From Giesbergeria sp. (GTDB lineage Bacteria > Pseudomonadota > Gammaproteobacteria > Burkholderiales > Burkholderiaceae_C), in contig JAKLLE010000004.1 in NCBI GenBank assembly GCA_023150295.1, positions 21,607 through 85,606 of the forward strand: DNA of 64,000 nucleotides, in the 5' to 3' direction. The position numbers were made by a program, and so were the translations under genes. Of the stretch, positions 27,868 through 36,257 are shown piece after piece (positions within the stretch are counted from its first letter, which is position 1; each line of letters begins with the position of its first letter). The notes below the pieces were generated by a model. That model made no database searches. It saw nothing but the letters and a program-made list of their open reading frames with translations, and was not told the DNA's origin.

Positions 27868-28735
27868 GGGGCTTGCTCCGCAGTTCGCTGTAGAGATAGG
27901 GAACCACCAAGGCCGCCACGGTGGCCAGCATCATGGTGGCGCTGGCCGCGCCCAGGCCAATCTGCCCGCGCGAGAACGACATGGTGTACATGAAGGTGGC
28001 TGGCACATCGGTGGCAAAGCCGGGGCCGCCCGCGGTGAGGGCCATCACCAGGTCAAAGCTCTTGATGGCCAGGTGCGACAGCACCATGAGCGTGGAAAAG
28101 AACACCGGGCGCAGCGCAGGCAGCACAATGCGCCAGTAAATGCGCGGCAGCGAGGCACCATCGACCTGCGCTGCCTTGATGATGCTGTCGTCAATGCCGC
28201 GCAGCCCGGCCAGGAACAGCGCCATGGCAAAGCCCGCGCTTTGCCAGATGCCCGCGATCACCACGCAGTAGATGGCCATGTCGGTGTCCACCAGCCAGCC
28301 GAATTCAAAGTTCGTGAAGCCCCAGTCACGCATGAGCTTTTCGAAACCCAGGCTGGGGTTGAGCAGCCACTTCCAGGCTGTGCCTGTGACCACGAACGAC
28401 AGCGCCATGGGGTACAGGTAGATGGTGCGCAGCGCGCCTTCGGCGCGGATTTTCTGATCGAGCAGCACCGCCAGCAGCACGCCAATGGCCAGCGAACCGC
28501 CCACATAGCCCACGCCAAAAATGCCCAGATTCTTGAGCGCCACCCACCAGCGGTCCATGGCCCAAAGCTTGTCGTACTGCGCCAGGCCCACCCATTCGTA
28601 GTTGGGCAGCATGCGCGAGGCCGAGACGCTGAGCACACCGTTCCAGGCCATGAGCCCGTAAATGAACGCGAAGCCCAGCATAAAGGCCGGTGCCACCACC
28701 AGCTTGGGCAGCCAGGTCTCAAAGGAGTTCTTCAT
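27857..28735 (-). CDS. gtsB: ABC sugar importer permease (MalF type)
   Basis: A 292-residue inner-membrane permease, partner of the gene downstream. The EAA loop is SIIKAAQVDGASLPRIYWR about two thirds along, after several hydrophobic helices. It starts 136 nt downstream of the porin gene, and that gap contains a strong terminator-like hairpin, so expression may be lower than for the binding protein and porin. Confidence 0.9.
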   Translation of the reverse strand: MKNSFETWLPKLVVAPAFMLGFAFIYGLMAWNGVLSVSASRMLPNYEWVGLAQYDKLWAMDRWWVALKNLGIFGVGYVGGSLAIGVLLAVLLDQKIRAEGALRTIYLYPMALSFVVTGTAWKWLLNPSLGFEKLMRDWGFTNFEFGWLVDTDMAIYCVVIAGIWQSAGFAMALFLAGLRGIDDSIIKAAQVDGASLPRIYWRIVLPALRPVFFSTLMVLSHLAIKSFDLVMALTAGGPGFATDVPATFMYTMSFSRGQIGLGAASATMMLATVAALVVPYLYSELRSKPHDR

Positions 28736-28789
28736 TGCATTGCACAGCGATGCGGCACCAGCCCCCAGGGCCTTCCGCAGCCAATCCAG

Positions 28790-28820
28790 AAAAAGGGGGG
28801 AGCGCCGCAGCGCACCCCCG
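28790..28820 (-). terminator. Intrinsic terminator or attenuator between porin and permease genes
   Basis: On the minus strand GGGGGTGCGC pairs with GCGCTCCCCC around the loop TGCG (one T-T mismatch), followed directly by TTTTT (28794-28790). It is 52 nt after the porin stop and 55 nt before the gtsB start. Confidence 0.8.
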
Positions 28821-28871
28821 AAACGAACAAAGTGTCAACCTCAGACGTACTCACTCACACACTTCACGGCA

Positions 28872-30056
28872 TCACCACCACACCTCGTACTGCACGCCCA
28901 CCAGCGTGCGCGAGGTCTTGCCGTTGGCCCCGAACGTGGTCGCGTTGGCCGCTGCTGCGGCCTGGTTCCAGTGGGCCTTGGTCACGTACAAGCGCAGCTC
29001 GGGGCGCGACCAGAAGTCTTCGTTCAGCGCCAGAGCTGCCGCCAGCGTGGCCTTGGACAGGCGCTGCTCCGCACCCGCACCCTTGCGTGTGGTGGTGGAC
29101 AGCTCCGCCAGTCCCTTGAAGTGTTTGGTGAACGCATAGGAGCCGCGCGCACCCAGCGAGAAGTCCTTGGTCTCGGCGTTGGTCAGGTCGGCCTTGCTGG
29201 TCTGGTAGCCCACCAGCGCCTGGCCGCCAAACCGACCGGACTGCCAGGCCAAGGAATCGGCAATGCGGAACACCCGTTTACCCGCACTGGTGCCGTCGAT
29301 GGCCTCGAACTGGCCGTCGATGCGCGCATGCCCGCGCGAGCCCTGCACGAACAGCGCGTTGCTCAGGCCCTTGACGAAGAAGTCCTTCTGGTTGTGCGAC
29401 ACCGAAATGCCGGACCCCGAACCTCCGTTGACCTGGCCCGATCCACTCACAGCCGTCAGCAGCACGCGCAAGCTGCCGCCGGGGTTGGTCTGGATGTCGG
29501 ACAGGTCGGCATTGATGCGGCGCGCCTTCACGTTCTTGGGCAGGTTGCCGTCGAACTTGTCGCCGGTGAACACGCCCACGCCCAGCTTCATTCCGCCGAT
29601 CGGCAGATCGGTCATGCCAGCGCCCTGGTTGTCGCCATAGTTCATCAGAAAGTAGTCGACGATGTGCACATCCTGGATGCGCAGGCGCCGCTGGCCGGCC
29701 CAGAACTTGGCCTCGGGGGCGAAGTCCAGCCCGCTCATTTCCACATAGGCCTGCTCGGTGGAGATGTCGCCGCTGCCCCATTTGGCGGGCATGTAGTTGA
29801 CCTTCCACTTCACGCCCCCCATATCGAAGGTACGCGCCAGGTTGATCTCGATGCCGTTGTCGCCCTCGTTGCCCAGGCGGTACTTCTGCAGTTCGCCCCC
29901 CAGCGCCAGGTTGCCCTTGACGCCGTCCGAGTGGTTGAACACCGGGCCACCCCGGGAATAGCCGTTGAATTCAAAGCCCGCTACTTCCATAGCGAACGCT
30001 CCGTTTGCGCATGCGGCGGCCAAAGCCACCGCCGTGAGGCGGTTTCTTGTCTTCAT
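28872..30056 (-). CDS. LamB-family carbohydrate porin
   Basis: A 394-residue outer-membrane beta-barrel. A signal peptide ending near residue 22 (ANGAFA) is followed by LamB-like blocks: FEFNGYSRGG, KYRLGNEGDN, AYVEMSGLDF and FWAGQRRLRIQDVHIVDYF, and it ends in a terminal aromatic (YEVWW) as expected for barrel insertion. It lies between the binding-protein gene (24 nt upstream) and the permeases. It is presumed to admit the sugar carried by this importer. OprB is the usual porin in the comparable Pseudomonas cluster, whereas this one reads as LamB type. Confidence 0.85.
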   Translation of the reverse strand: MKTRNRLTAVALAAACANGAFAMEVAGFEFNGYSRGGPVFNHSDGVKGNLALGGELQKYRLGNEGDNGIEINLARTFDMGGVKWKVNYMPAKWGSGDISTEQAYVEMSGLDFAPEAKFWAGQRRLRIQDVHIVDYFLMNYGDNQGAGMTDLPIGGMKLGVGVFTGDKFDGNLPKNVKARRINADLSDIQTNPGGSLRVLLTAVSGSGQVNGGSGSGISVSHNQKDFFVKGLSNALFVQGSRGHARIDGQFEAIDGTSAGKRVFRIADSLAWQSGRFGGQALVGYQTSKADLTNAETKDFSLGARGSYAFTKHFKGLAELSTTTRKGAGAEQRLSKATLAAALALNEDFWSRPELRLYVTKAHWNQAAAAANATTFGANGKTSRTLVGVQYEVWW

Positions 30057-30080
30057 GGGATCTGTCTTTCGGGGGGAGGT

Positions 30081-31331
30081 TTACTTGGTCTTCGCGGCGG
30101 TCGCGATCTTCTTCATGGCATCGGCGACACTGATCTTGTCGTCGTTCCAGAACTGGCTCACAGCGTCCTTGATGGCACCCTCGGTGGCAGGCGCAATCGC
30201 CATGCCGTGGGCCACGCTGGGCACCAGGCCACCGGATTTGGCCGTTTCGGCAAAGTCCTTGCTGGAGAGCTTGGCGCAGTCGTCAAACTTGTCCATGGGC
30301 TGGCCTGTACGCACGGGGATGGAGCCCTTGTTCAGGTTAAACACCTCCTGGAAGCCCGGCCCCATGATGGCGCTGGCCAGGTCGCTCTGCGCCTTTTGCG
30401 CGCCTGCGTCCTTGAGCTTGAACAGGATGAACGAGTCCACGTTGAAGGTGAAGGCAGAAGCCGCACCGGGCGCTGCCGCGCACAGGAAATCCTTGCCCGG
30501 CGCCTTGCCTGCCGCCATGAACTCGCCCTTGGCCCAGTCGCCCATCAGCTGAAAGCCTGCCTTGCCCTGGATCAGCATGGCCGTGGCCAGGTTCCAGTCA
30601 CGGCCAGGGGCGCCCGGGTCGGTATAGCCCTTGATGCGGCGGAAGGTTTCGAGCGACTTTTTCATGGTGTCGCTGGCAAGCGCCTTGCCGTCGAGCTTGA
30701 CCAGCGCGTCCTGGTAGAACCTGGGGCCGCCCACACCCAGCACCACGGATTCAAAGGTCGTGAAGTCCTGCCAGTTCTGGCCACCATGCGCCACGGCGAC
30801 CAGGCCCGCCGCCTTGAGCTTGTCGGCCGCAACAAAGAACTCGTCCCAAGTCTTGGGCATGGCGGCCACACCGGCCTTTTTCAGCGCGTCGGAGCTGGCC
30901 CACAGCCAGTTCACACGGTGCACGTTGACCGGCACGGCCACGTAGCTGCCCTTGTACTTCATCACGTCGGCCACGACCTTGGGCAACAGGTCGTCCCATT
31001 TCTCGGCCTTGGCCAGGGCGTCCATGGGGCTGAGCACGCCCTCTTCGGCCCATTCCTGGATGGCCGGGCCCTTGACCTGGGCGGCCGAGGGCGGGTTGCC
31101 CGAGATCACGCGGCTCTTGAGCACCGTCATGGCGCTGTCGCCACCGCCACCGGCCACGGCAAAGTCGCGCCATGTGTGGCCCTTGCCCTGCATGATCTTC
31201 TTGAGTTCTGCCGCCGACTTGGCCTCGCCCCCCGAGGTCCAGTAGTGCAGCACCTCCACCTCCCCCGCGCTGGCCGACAGCGCCGCCACCAGGCCCAGCG
31301 CCACAGCAGCCCCTTGCGTCAACTTCCACAT
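30081..31331 (-). CDS. gtsA: ABC sugar importer periplasmic binding protein
   Basis: A 416-residue extracellular solute-binding protein of family 1. The signal peptide runs to about residue 22 (LVAALSASA), then GEVEVLHYWTSGGE. It is the first gene of the minus-strand run gtsA-porin-gtsB-gtsC-gtsD-glk. AAGGAGA lies 9 nt before the ATG. The 142-nt divergent region to the response regulator contains a perfect 8-bp inverted repeat. The ligand is probably glucose or a related aldose by context only. Confidence 0.9.
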   Translation of the reverse strand: MWKLTQGAAVALGLVAALSASAGEVEVLHYWTSGGEAKSAAELKKIMQGKGHTWRDFAVAGGGGDSAMTVLKSRVISGNPPSAAQVKGPAIQEWAEEGVLSPMDALAKAEKWDDLLPKVVADVMKYKGSYVAVPVNVHRVNWLWASSDALKKAGVAAMPKTWDEFFVAADKLKAAGLVAVAHGGQNWQDFTTFESVVLGVGGPRFYQDALVKLDGKALASDTMKKSLETFRRIKGYTDPGAPGRDWNLATAMLIQGKAGFQLMGDWAKGEFMAAGKAPGKDFLCAAAPGAASAFTFNVDSFILFKLKDAGAQKAQSDLASAIMGPGFQEVFNLNKGSIPVRTGQPMDKFDDCAKLSSKDFAETAKSGGLVPSVAHGMAIAPATEGAIKDAVSQFWNDDKISVADAMKKIATAAKTK

Positions 31332-31389
31332 TGATATGTCTCCTTGGTGTTTGATCGGTACAAGCTCGCCCCTCGGGCGTAGGTCGTAC

Positions 31390-31408
31390 TTTAATTACAA
31401 TAATTAAA
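31390..31408. promoter_or_regulatory. Perfect AT-rich inverted repeat in the divergent gtsA / regulator promoter region
   Basis: TTTAATTACAATAATTAAA has 8-bp arms with a CAA spacer, 59 nt from the gtsA start and 66 nt from the regulator start. It is the only AT-rich segment in this intergenic region and is a candidate operator for the adjacent response regulator or for a sugar repressor. Confidence 0.45.
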
Positions 31409-31473
31409 CAATCTCTAAGGACTTTCCCTGAGCCATCCCCGAACAGTCTGGAGCGCTTTGCTATGCTCGAACC

Positions 31474-32181
31474 ATGGCCACCATACTGATTGTTGAGGAC
31501 GATGCCTTGCTGCTTGATGCCCTGAGCGGACAACTGGCGCAACAGGGCTGGGACGTCCTGACCGCCTCCAGCGTGCCCCAGGCCCGCACGGCGCTGCAGG
31601 CGCAGGCGGTCGATGGCGTGATTCTGGATCTGGGGCTCCCCGGCGGCGACGGCATGGACGTGCTGGTGTGGGCGCGCAAGCACATCACTGGCCTGCCGGT
31701 GCTCATTCTGACGGCGCGCGACGGCATCGAGGATCGGGTGCGCGGCCTTAACAGCGGCGCGGACGACTACCTGACCAAGCCCTTTGACATGCTGGAACTG
31801 CAGGCCCGCCTGCAGGCCATGCTGCGCCGCTCGCGCCAGCCCGCATTCCTGCAGGCCAGCGCAGGCCCCAGCACCACCGTGGGCTGCCTGGAACTGGACC
31901 ATGGCGCGCGCACAGCCACACTGCAGGGCCAGACGTTGGAGCTGACCCAGCGCGAATGGGAGCTGCTGGAGCTGCTGGTGCAGCGCGTGGGCGAGGTCGT
32001 CACCCGCGAAGACGTGCTCGCCGTCTGGCATGCCAGCCCCCTGGAGCCCGGCCAGCCAGCGACGGCCCTCAACTCCAATGCGCTAGAGGTGTACGTGCAC
32101 CGCTTGCGCAAGAAACTCGACACCTCATCGCTGTCCATCCGCAACATCCGCGGGCTGGGCTACATGCTTGAGAAACCATGA
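31474..32181 (+). CDS. OmpR-family response regulator (TctD/GltR-like)
   Basis: A 235-residue regulator. The receiver has VEDD at 7-10 and the phospho-acceptor Asp52 in VILDLGLPGG, plus LTKPFD with the conserved Lys. The C-terminal winged helix includes TQREWELLELLV and VYVHRLRKKLD. It is divergent from the sugar importer and 57 nt upstream of its kinase, so control of the importer by analogy with GltR is plausible. The kinase, however, resembles TctE, so a carboxylate signal is also possible. Confidence 0.88.
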   Translation: MATILIVEDDALLLDALSGQLAQQGWDVLTASSVPQARTALQAQAVDGVILDLGLPGGDGMDVLVWARKHITGLPVLILTARDGIEDRVRGLNSGADDYLTKPFDMLELQARLQAMLRRSRQPAFLQASAGPSTTVGCLELDHGARTATLQGQTLELTQREWELLELLVQRVGEVVTREDVLAVWHASPLEPGQPATALNSNALEVYVHRLRKKLDTSSLSIRNIRGLGYMLEKP

Positions 32182-32238
32182 CCGCCCCGCTGACCGGCAG
32201 CGCCGGTATCACGCCGTGCTCCCTGGGATGCGGCTGAC

Positions 32239-33687
32239 ATGCGCCAAGTCCCTGGCGTCTCCCTGCAGCGCAAGCTGTTGCTGTGGCTGCTGCTGCCGCA
32301 ACTGGTGCTGTGGCTGAGCGGCGGATTCCTGGCCTGGCGCATCGCGTTGCAAAACGGTGAGAAAGGCATTGACCAGACCCTGACCCAGTCGGTGCGCGCG
32401 CTGGCGCGCCAGATCAAACCCATCGGCGACGGCCTGCTGGTGGACTTTCCCAAGGCGGCGCAGGACATCCTGGAGCAAGACCCCACCGACCGCATCACCT
32501 ACATGGTCTCGTCGCCGCCGGGGCGCTTCCTGCTGGGCAATGCGCAGTTGCCACCGCCACCCACGCAGGCCATTGCGCTGGGCGAGCCCCTGCTCTACCA
32601 CGCCCAATTGGACGGGCGCAGCGTGCGCGTCGCCCTGCTGGAGGTGGACTACGGCAGCGAACCCAAGCGCCAGCGCCTGCGTGTGCAGGTGGCGCAAAGC
32701 CTCACGGTACGCGAACGGATCGCCCAGGAACTGCTGCAGCAAATGGTGCTGCCCATGGGTCTGATGGGGCTGGCGCTCAGTGCACTGGTGTTTGCCGGTA
32801 TTCTGCGTGGGCTGCAACCCCTCAAGCGGCTGGAAACGCAGATCGAACGCGCCGGGCAGCAGCGCCGCGCCGACCAGGAGCTGCTGGCCCCCATCGAGCT
32901 GACCGAGGCGCCCCAGGAAGTCCATTCGCTCGCCAGCACCATCAACCGCCTGCTCGAAGCCGTAGCCCTGAGCCACCACAAGGAAAAGCGTTTTCTTAAC
33001 GACGCCGCCCACCAGCTGCGCACCCCGCTGGCAGGCCTCATCGCCCAGGTGGAGCTGGCGCTGAGCGAGAGCCAGGAACCGGCCGTGCGCGAGCGGCTGC
33101 ACAAAGTGCTCTCCGGCGCCCGGCGCAGCGCCCACCTGGTGCACCAGTTGCTGCAGCTTGCGCGCTCAGAATCCCAGGTGCTGCTGCAGGCGCTGGACCT
33201 CCCCACCCTGGCCCGCGAGGTGGCCCGCGACAACGCCCGCCGCGCACTGGAGATGGGCATGGACCTGGGCTACGAGGGCGAAGAAACGGCGTGGGTACTG
33301 GGCAACGAGTTGCTGCTGCGCGAAGCGCTGAGCAACCTCATCGACAACGCCCTGCTCTACGCCGGCCGCGGCGCCACCGTCACCGTGCGGGTGGAGCGCT
33401 TACCCCAGTCGCCGCAGGACGCGCTGAACCTGTGGGTCGAAGACGACGGCCCCGGCGTGCGCAGCGAAGACGTGGGCGCGCTGTTCGCCCGCTTCTGGCG
33501 CGGCACCGACTTGCCCGGCGGATGCGGCCTGGGCCTGTCCATCGTTCAGGAAGTGGCCTTGCAGCACGGCGGCCAGGCCCTGGCCGAACCTGTCAGGCCC
33601 CATGGCCTGCGGGTGGGGATGCGGCTGCCAACGCTGGAAAGTCCCCTGGGAACTTCTGAATTGGCACTCCCTCCAAGAGAGTGCTAA
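32239..33687 (+). CDS. TctE-like sensor histidine kinase whose last codons encode the rpoH operator
   Basis: A 482-residue membrane kinase. The N-terminal helix (about residues 12-32) leads into a periplasmic 2CSK_N-type domain, a second membrane segment near 175-195, a HAMP-like linker, HisKA with His258 in NDAAHQLRTPL, and HATPase with NLIDNALLYA and GGCGLGLSIVQEV. The final nine codons and the stop (33661-33687, ending ELALPPREC) are the CIRCE element and part of the rpoH promoter. The conserved kinase domain ends about 20 residues earlier, so the tail appears to have been extended into the regulatory site. Confidence 0.9.
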   Translation: MRQVPGVSLQRKLLLWLLLPQLVLWLSGGFLAWRIALQNGEKGIDQTLTQSVRALARQIKPIGDGLLVDFPKAAQDILEQDPTDRITYMVSSPPGRFLLGNAQLPPPPTQAIALGEPLLYHAQLDGRSVRVALLEVDYGSEPKRQRLRVQVAQSLTVRERIAQELLQQMVLPMGLMGLALSALVFAGILRGLQPLKRLETQIERAGQQRRADQELLAPIELTEAPQEVHSLASTINRLLEAVALSHHKEKRFLNDAAHQLRTPLAGLIAQVELALSESQEPAVRERLHKVLSGARRSAHLVHQLLQLARSESQVLLQALDLPTLAREVARDNARRALEMGMDLGYEGEETAWVLGNELLLREALSNLIDNALLYAGRGATVTVRVERLPQSPQDALNLWVEDDGPGVRSEDVGALFARFWRGTDLPGGCGLGLSIVQEVALQHGGQALAEPVRPHGLRVGMRLPTLESPLGTSELALPPREC

Positions 33688-33690
33688 TAT
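33661..33690 (+). promoter_or_regulatory. CIRCE operator (HrcA site) overlapping the rpoH promoter
   Basis: TTGGCACTC (33661-33669), 9 nt, GAGTGCTAA (33679-33687): the 9-9-9 CIRCE layout with one mismatch to TTAGCACTC. TTGGCA (33661-33666) and TAATAT (33685-33690), 18 nt apart, give a -35/-10 pair, so HrcA bound here would block the rpoH promoter. It lies inside the 3' end of the kinase gene, 29 nt before the chosen rpoH start. Confidence 0.85.
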
Positions 33691-33718
33691 GAAGGCATTC
33701 AAGGAAAGGACAAGCCGA

Positions 33719-34654
33719 ATGACCCTTCCATCCATCACTGCGACGACCGCCCTGGCTCCGGTCAATCCCTGGGCGCTGGTGCCCCCGCTGGGCAATCTGG
33801 ACGCTTATATTTCTGCGGTCAACCGCCTGCCGCTGCTCACCGCTGAAGAGGAGCAGGAGGCGGCGCGCGCCCTGCGTGACCACAATGACGTGGACGCCGC
33901 TGGGCGCCTGGTGATGTCGCACCTGCGCTTGGTCGTATCGATTTCGCGCCAGTATCTGGGCTATGGTCTGCCACAGGGCGATCTGATCCAGGAGGGCAAT
34001 GTGGGGCTGATGAAGGCGGTCAAGCGCTTTGACCCTGACCAGGGCGTGCGCTTGGTGAGCTACGCCATGCACTGGGTCAAGGCCGAGATCCACGAGTACA
34101 TCCTGAAGAACTGGCGCATGGTCAAGGTGGCCACCACCAAGGCCCAGCGCAAGCTGTTTTTCAACCTGCGCTCGATGAAGCAGGGCTTCAAGGCCGATGC
34201 GGACGCATTGGACACGCACCGCAACACGCTGACCGAGAGTGAAATCGACCAGGTGGCGGCGCAGCTCAATGTCAAGCGCGAGGAAGTGCTGGAGATGGAA
34301 ACGCGCATGTCGGGTGGCGATGTGCTGCTCGATCCTGCGCCTTCGGACGATGGCGAGCAGGCCTTTGGCCCCATTGCCTACCTGGCCGACGCCGCGCACG
34401 AGCCCACGGCCATGATCGAGTCGCGCCAGCGCGACCTGCTGGCCTCTGACGGCATTGCCACGGCGCTGAACAGCCTGGATGCCCGCAGCCGCCGCATCGT
34501 GGAGGAGCGCTGGCTGCGCGTCAACGACGACGGCTCGGGCGGCATGACGCTGCACGAACTGGCCGCCGAATACGGCGTGAGCGCAGAGCGCATCCGCCAG
34601 ATCGAAGTGGCAGCAATGAAAAAGATGAAGAAGGCGCTGGCGGAATTCGCCTGA
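33719..34654 (+). CDS. rpoH: RNA polymerase heat-shock sigma factor sigma-32
   Basis: Directs transcription of heat-shock genes. The start at 33719 gives 311 residues beginning MTLPSITATT, preceded by AAGGAAAGGA. An in-frame ATG at 33689 overlaps the -10 and has no ribosome site, so it is rejected. Region 2 reads LIQEGNVGLMKAVKRFDP with VSYAMHWVKAEIHEYILKNW; the RpoH box QRKLFFNLR starts at residue 143; region 4.2 includes ELAAEYGVSAERIRQIE. The operator upstream places rpoH under HrcA, giving a cascade in which loss of HrcA raises sigma-32. Confidence 0.96.
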   Translation: MTLPSITATTALAPVNPWALVPPLGNLDAYISAVNRLPLLTAEEEQEAARALRDHNDVDAAGRLVMSHLRLVVSISRQYLGYGLPQGDLIQEGNVGLMKAVKRFDPDQGVRLVSYAMHWVKAEIHEYILKNWRMVKVATTKAQRKLFFNLRSMKQGFKADADALDTHRNTLTESEIDQVAAQLNVKREEVLEMETRMSGGDVLLDPAPSDDGEQAFGPIAYLADAAHEPTAMIESRQRDLLASDGIATALNSLDARSRRIVEERWLRVNDDGSGGMTLHELAAEYGVSAERIRQIEVAAMKKMKKALAEFA

Positions 34655-34682
34655 GGGCCTGCGCCCCTACCCCCAGAAACAC

Positions 34683-34705
34683 CAGGGCTGCCATGTGCAG
34701 CCCTG
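34683..34705. terminator. Bidirectional hairpin between rpoH and SCO1
   Basis: CAGGGCTG (34683-34690) pairs with CAGCCCTG (34698-34705) around a 7-nt loop, between two convergent stops (34654 and 34735). The T-rich flank (CTGCTTTC) is weak on the plus side. Confidence 0.55.
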
Positions 34706-34734
34706 CTGCTTTCAGGGCGCCCACTCCACAGGCC

Positions 34735-35364
34735 TCAACGGGCTTCCTTGAGCAACTGCTTCACATCGTGCGCCATGGCCTCGGCGCCGCTGCCGTAGCG
34801 GTAGTACACGCGCAGGCGGCCCTGGGTGTCGTAGATGTAGCTGCCCGCCGAGTGGTCCATGGTGTAGCTCGTGGGGGTCTTGCCCTCGGCCTTTTTGTAG
34901 TAGATCTTGAAGTCCTTGGCGATGGCTGCCGTCTGCTCGGGTGTGCCAACCAGGGCCAGGAAACTGGGATCGAAGTTGGCCATGTAGGCCTTGAGCATGT
35001 CGGGCGTGTCGCGCTCGGGGTCCACGGTGATGAAGATGGACTGCAGGCGCTCGCCATCGGCACCCAGCATCTTCTTGACCTCGGCCATCTCCTGCATGGA
35101 GGTGGGGCAGACATCGGGGCACTGGGTGTAGCCAAAGAACACTACCACCACCTTGCCACGGAAGTCCTGGATGCTGCGCTGCTGGCCGTTGTGGTCCTTG
35201 AGCGGCGCGAAGTCGCGCGCATAGTCCATTTGCGACAGGTCTACGCCCCGGAACTCCGGCTGGCTCTTGGAACAAGCAGAAAAAATGGCTCCAGCGCTTA
35301 TGAATAAAGCGTAAGCAGCTATAGATTTGATAGCATTTCGACGAGGCATGGATGGGGTGCTCAT
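34735..35364 (-). CDS. SCO1/SenC copper chaperone lipoprotein with repeat-derived signal peptide
   Basis: Delivers copper to the CuA site of cytochrome oxidase subunit II. The 209-residue protein has the thioredoxin-fold copper motif CPDVC and the distal His in [12 protein letters not shown]. The start at 35364 overlaps the ctaB stop (ATGA); a second ATG at 35349 is possible. Residues 10-29, [20 protein letters not shown], form the signal h-region before a lipobox Cys at about 31. This stretch is encoded by family A copy A5, the same repeat that encodes the M16 signal peptide near 12.7 kb. Last gene of the oxidase assembly run. Confidence 0.93.
   Translation of the reverse strand: MSTPSMPRRNAIKSIAAYALFISAGAIFSACSKSQPEFRGVDLSQMDYARDFAPLKDHNGQQRSIQDFRGKVVVVFFGYTQCPDVCPTSMQEMAEVKKMLGADGERLQSIFITVDPERDTPDMLKAYMANFDPSFLALVGTPEQTAAIAKDFKIYYKKAEGKTPTSYTMDHSAGSYIYDTQGRLRVYYRYGSGAEAMAHDVKQLLKEAR
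35276..35340 (-). repeat. Family A repeat, copy A5, inside the SCO1 signal-peptide codons
   Basis: Minus strand carries GCTATCAAATCTATAGCTGC, then ACGCTT-N7-AAGCGC (loop TATTCAT) and GCTGGAGCC followed by TTTTTT. Five of six stem pairs hold. It is in the same reading frame as A3 relative to the coding sequence. Confidence 0.85.
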
Positions 35365-36257
35365 TGCAGGTAGTGGTCCACCAGCAGGGCCGCAAACAGC
35401 AGGCTGAGGTAGACGATGGAAAAACGGAAGGTGCGGCGCGCCAGCGCGTCCGAGTAGCTGCGCCACAGCGCGAACCCATAGGCGCAGAAACCGGCACCCA
35501 GCAGCACGGCGGCGACCAGGTAGACCCAGCCGCTCATGCCGGACACAAAGGGAAAAAGGGCTGCAGCAAACAGCACCAGCGTGTACAAAAACACCTGCAG
35601 GCGCGTGTATGCATTGCCATGCGTCACCGGCAGCATCGGCAGGCCGGACTTGCGGTAGTCCTCCACCCGGTACAGTGCCAGCGCCCAGAAGTGCGGCGGC
35701 GTCCACAAAAAGATGATGAGGAACAGGATCAGCGCCTGCGGCGCGACATCGCCAGTCATGGCAGCCCAGCCCAGCACCGGCGGCATGGCGCCCGAAGCCC
35801 CACCGATGACGATGTTCTGTGGCGTGCGCGGCTTGAGCAGCAGGGTGTAGATGACCGCATAGCCGACAAAGGTGGCGAAGGTCAGCCACATGGTCAGCGG
35901 GTTGGCGCCCTCGTACAGAATGGCCGAGCCCGCCAGGCACAGCACCGCAGAAAACAGCAGCGCCTGCAGGTCGCTCAGCTCGCCCTTGGCCGTGGGGCGC
36001 CAGGCGGTGCGCTTCATCTTGGCATCGATGGTTTTTTCGACCAGGCAGTTGAAGGCCGCAGCGGCCGCTGCCACCAGCCAGATGCCCAGACAGGCCACCG
36101 ACATGCGCAACAGTTGGTCGAGCGTGGGCACGCCAGGCACCGCCAGCACCATGCCGATAAGCGCGCAGAACACGATGAGCTGCACTACGCGCGGCTTGGT
36201 CAGCGCGTGGTACTGCGCCAGGCGCGAGGGGAGCGACACGGCACCGGCCACGCTCAT
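35361..36257 (-). CDS. ctaB: Protohaem IX farnesyltransferase (haem O synthase)
   Basis: Adds a farnesyl group to haem B to make haem O. The start at 36257 gives 298 residues with about eight membrane helices. The prenyltransferase Asp-rich region reads [15 protein letters not shown] and a second motif [10 protein letters not shown] lies in the latter half. The ATG overlaps the ctaA stop (36254-36257), and its own stop overlaps the SCO1 start, so ctaA-ctaB-SCO1 are translationally coupled. Confidence 0.95.
   Translation of the reverse strand: MSVAGAVSLPSRLAQYHALTKPRVVQLIVFCALIGMVLAVPGVPTLDQLLRMSVACLGIWLVAAAAAAFNCLVEKTIDAKMKRTAWRPTAKGELSDLQALLFSAVLCLAGSAILYEGANPLTMWLTFATFVGYAVIYTLLLKPRTPQNIVIGGASGAMPPVLGWAAMTGDVAPQALILFLIIFLWTPPHFWALALYRVEDYRKSGLPMLPVTHGNAYTRLQVFLYTLVLFAAALFPFVSGMSGWVYLVAAVLLGAGFCAYGFALWRSYSDALARRTFRFSIVYLSLLFAALLVDHYLQ

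Noticed and set aside
33689..33718. Earlier rpoH start MKAFKERTSR
   Set aside because: Its ATG lies within the -10/operator region and has no ribosome site, whereas 33719 has AAGGAAAGGA at the right distance.
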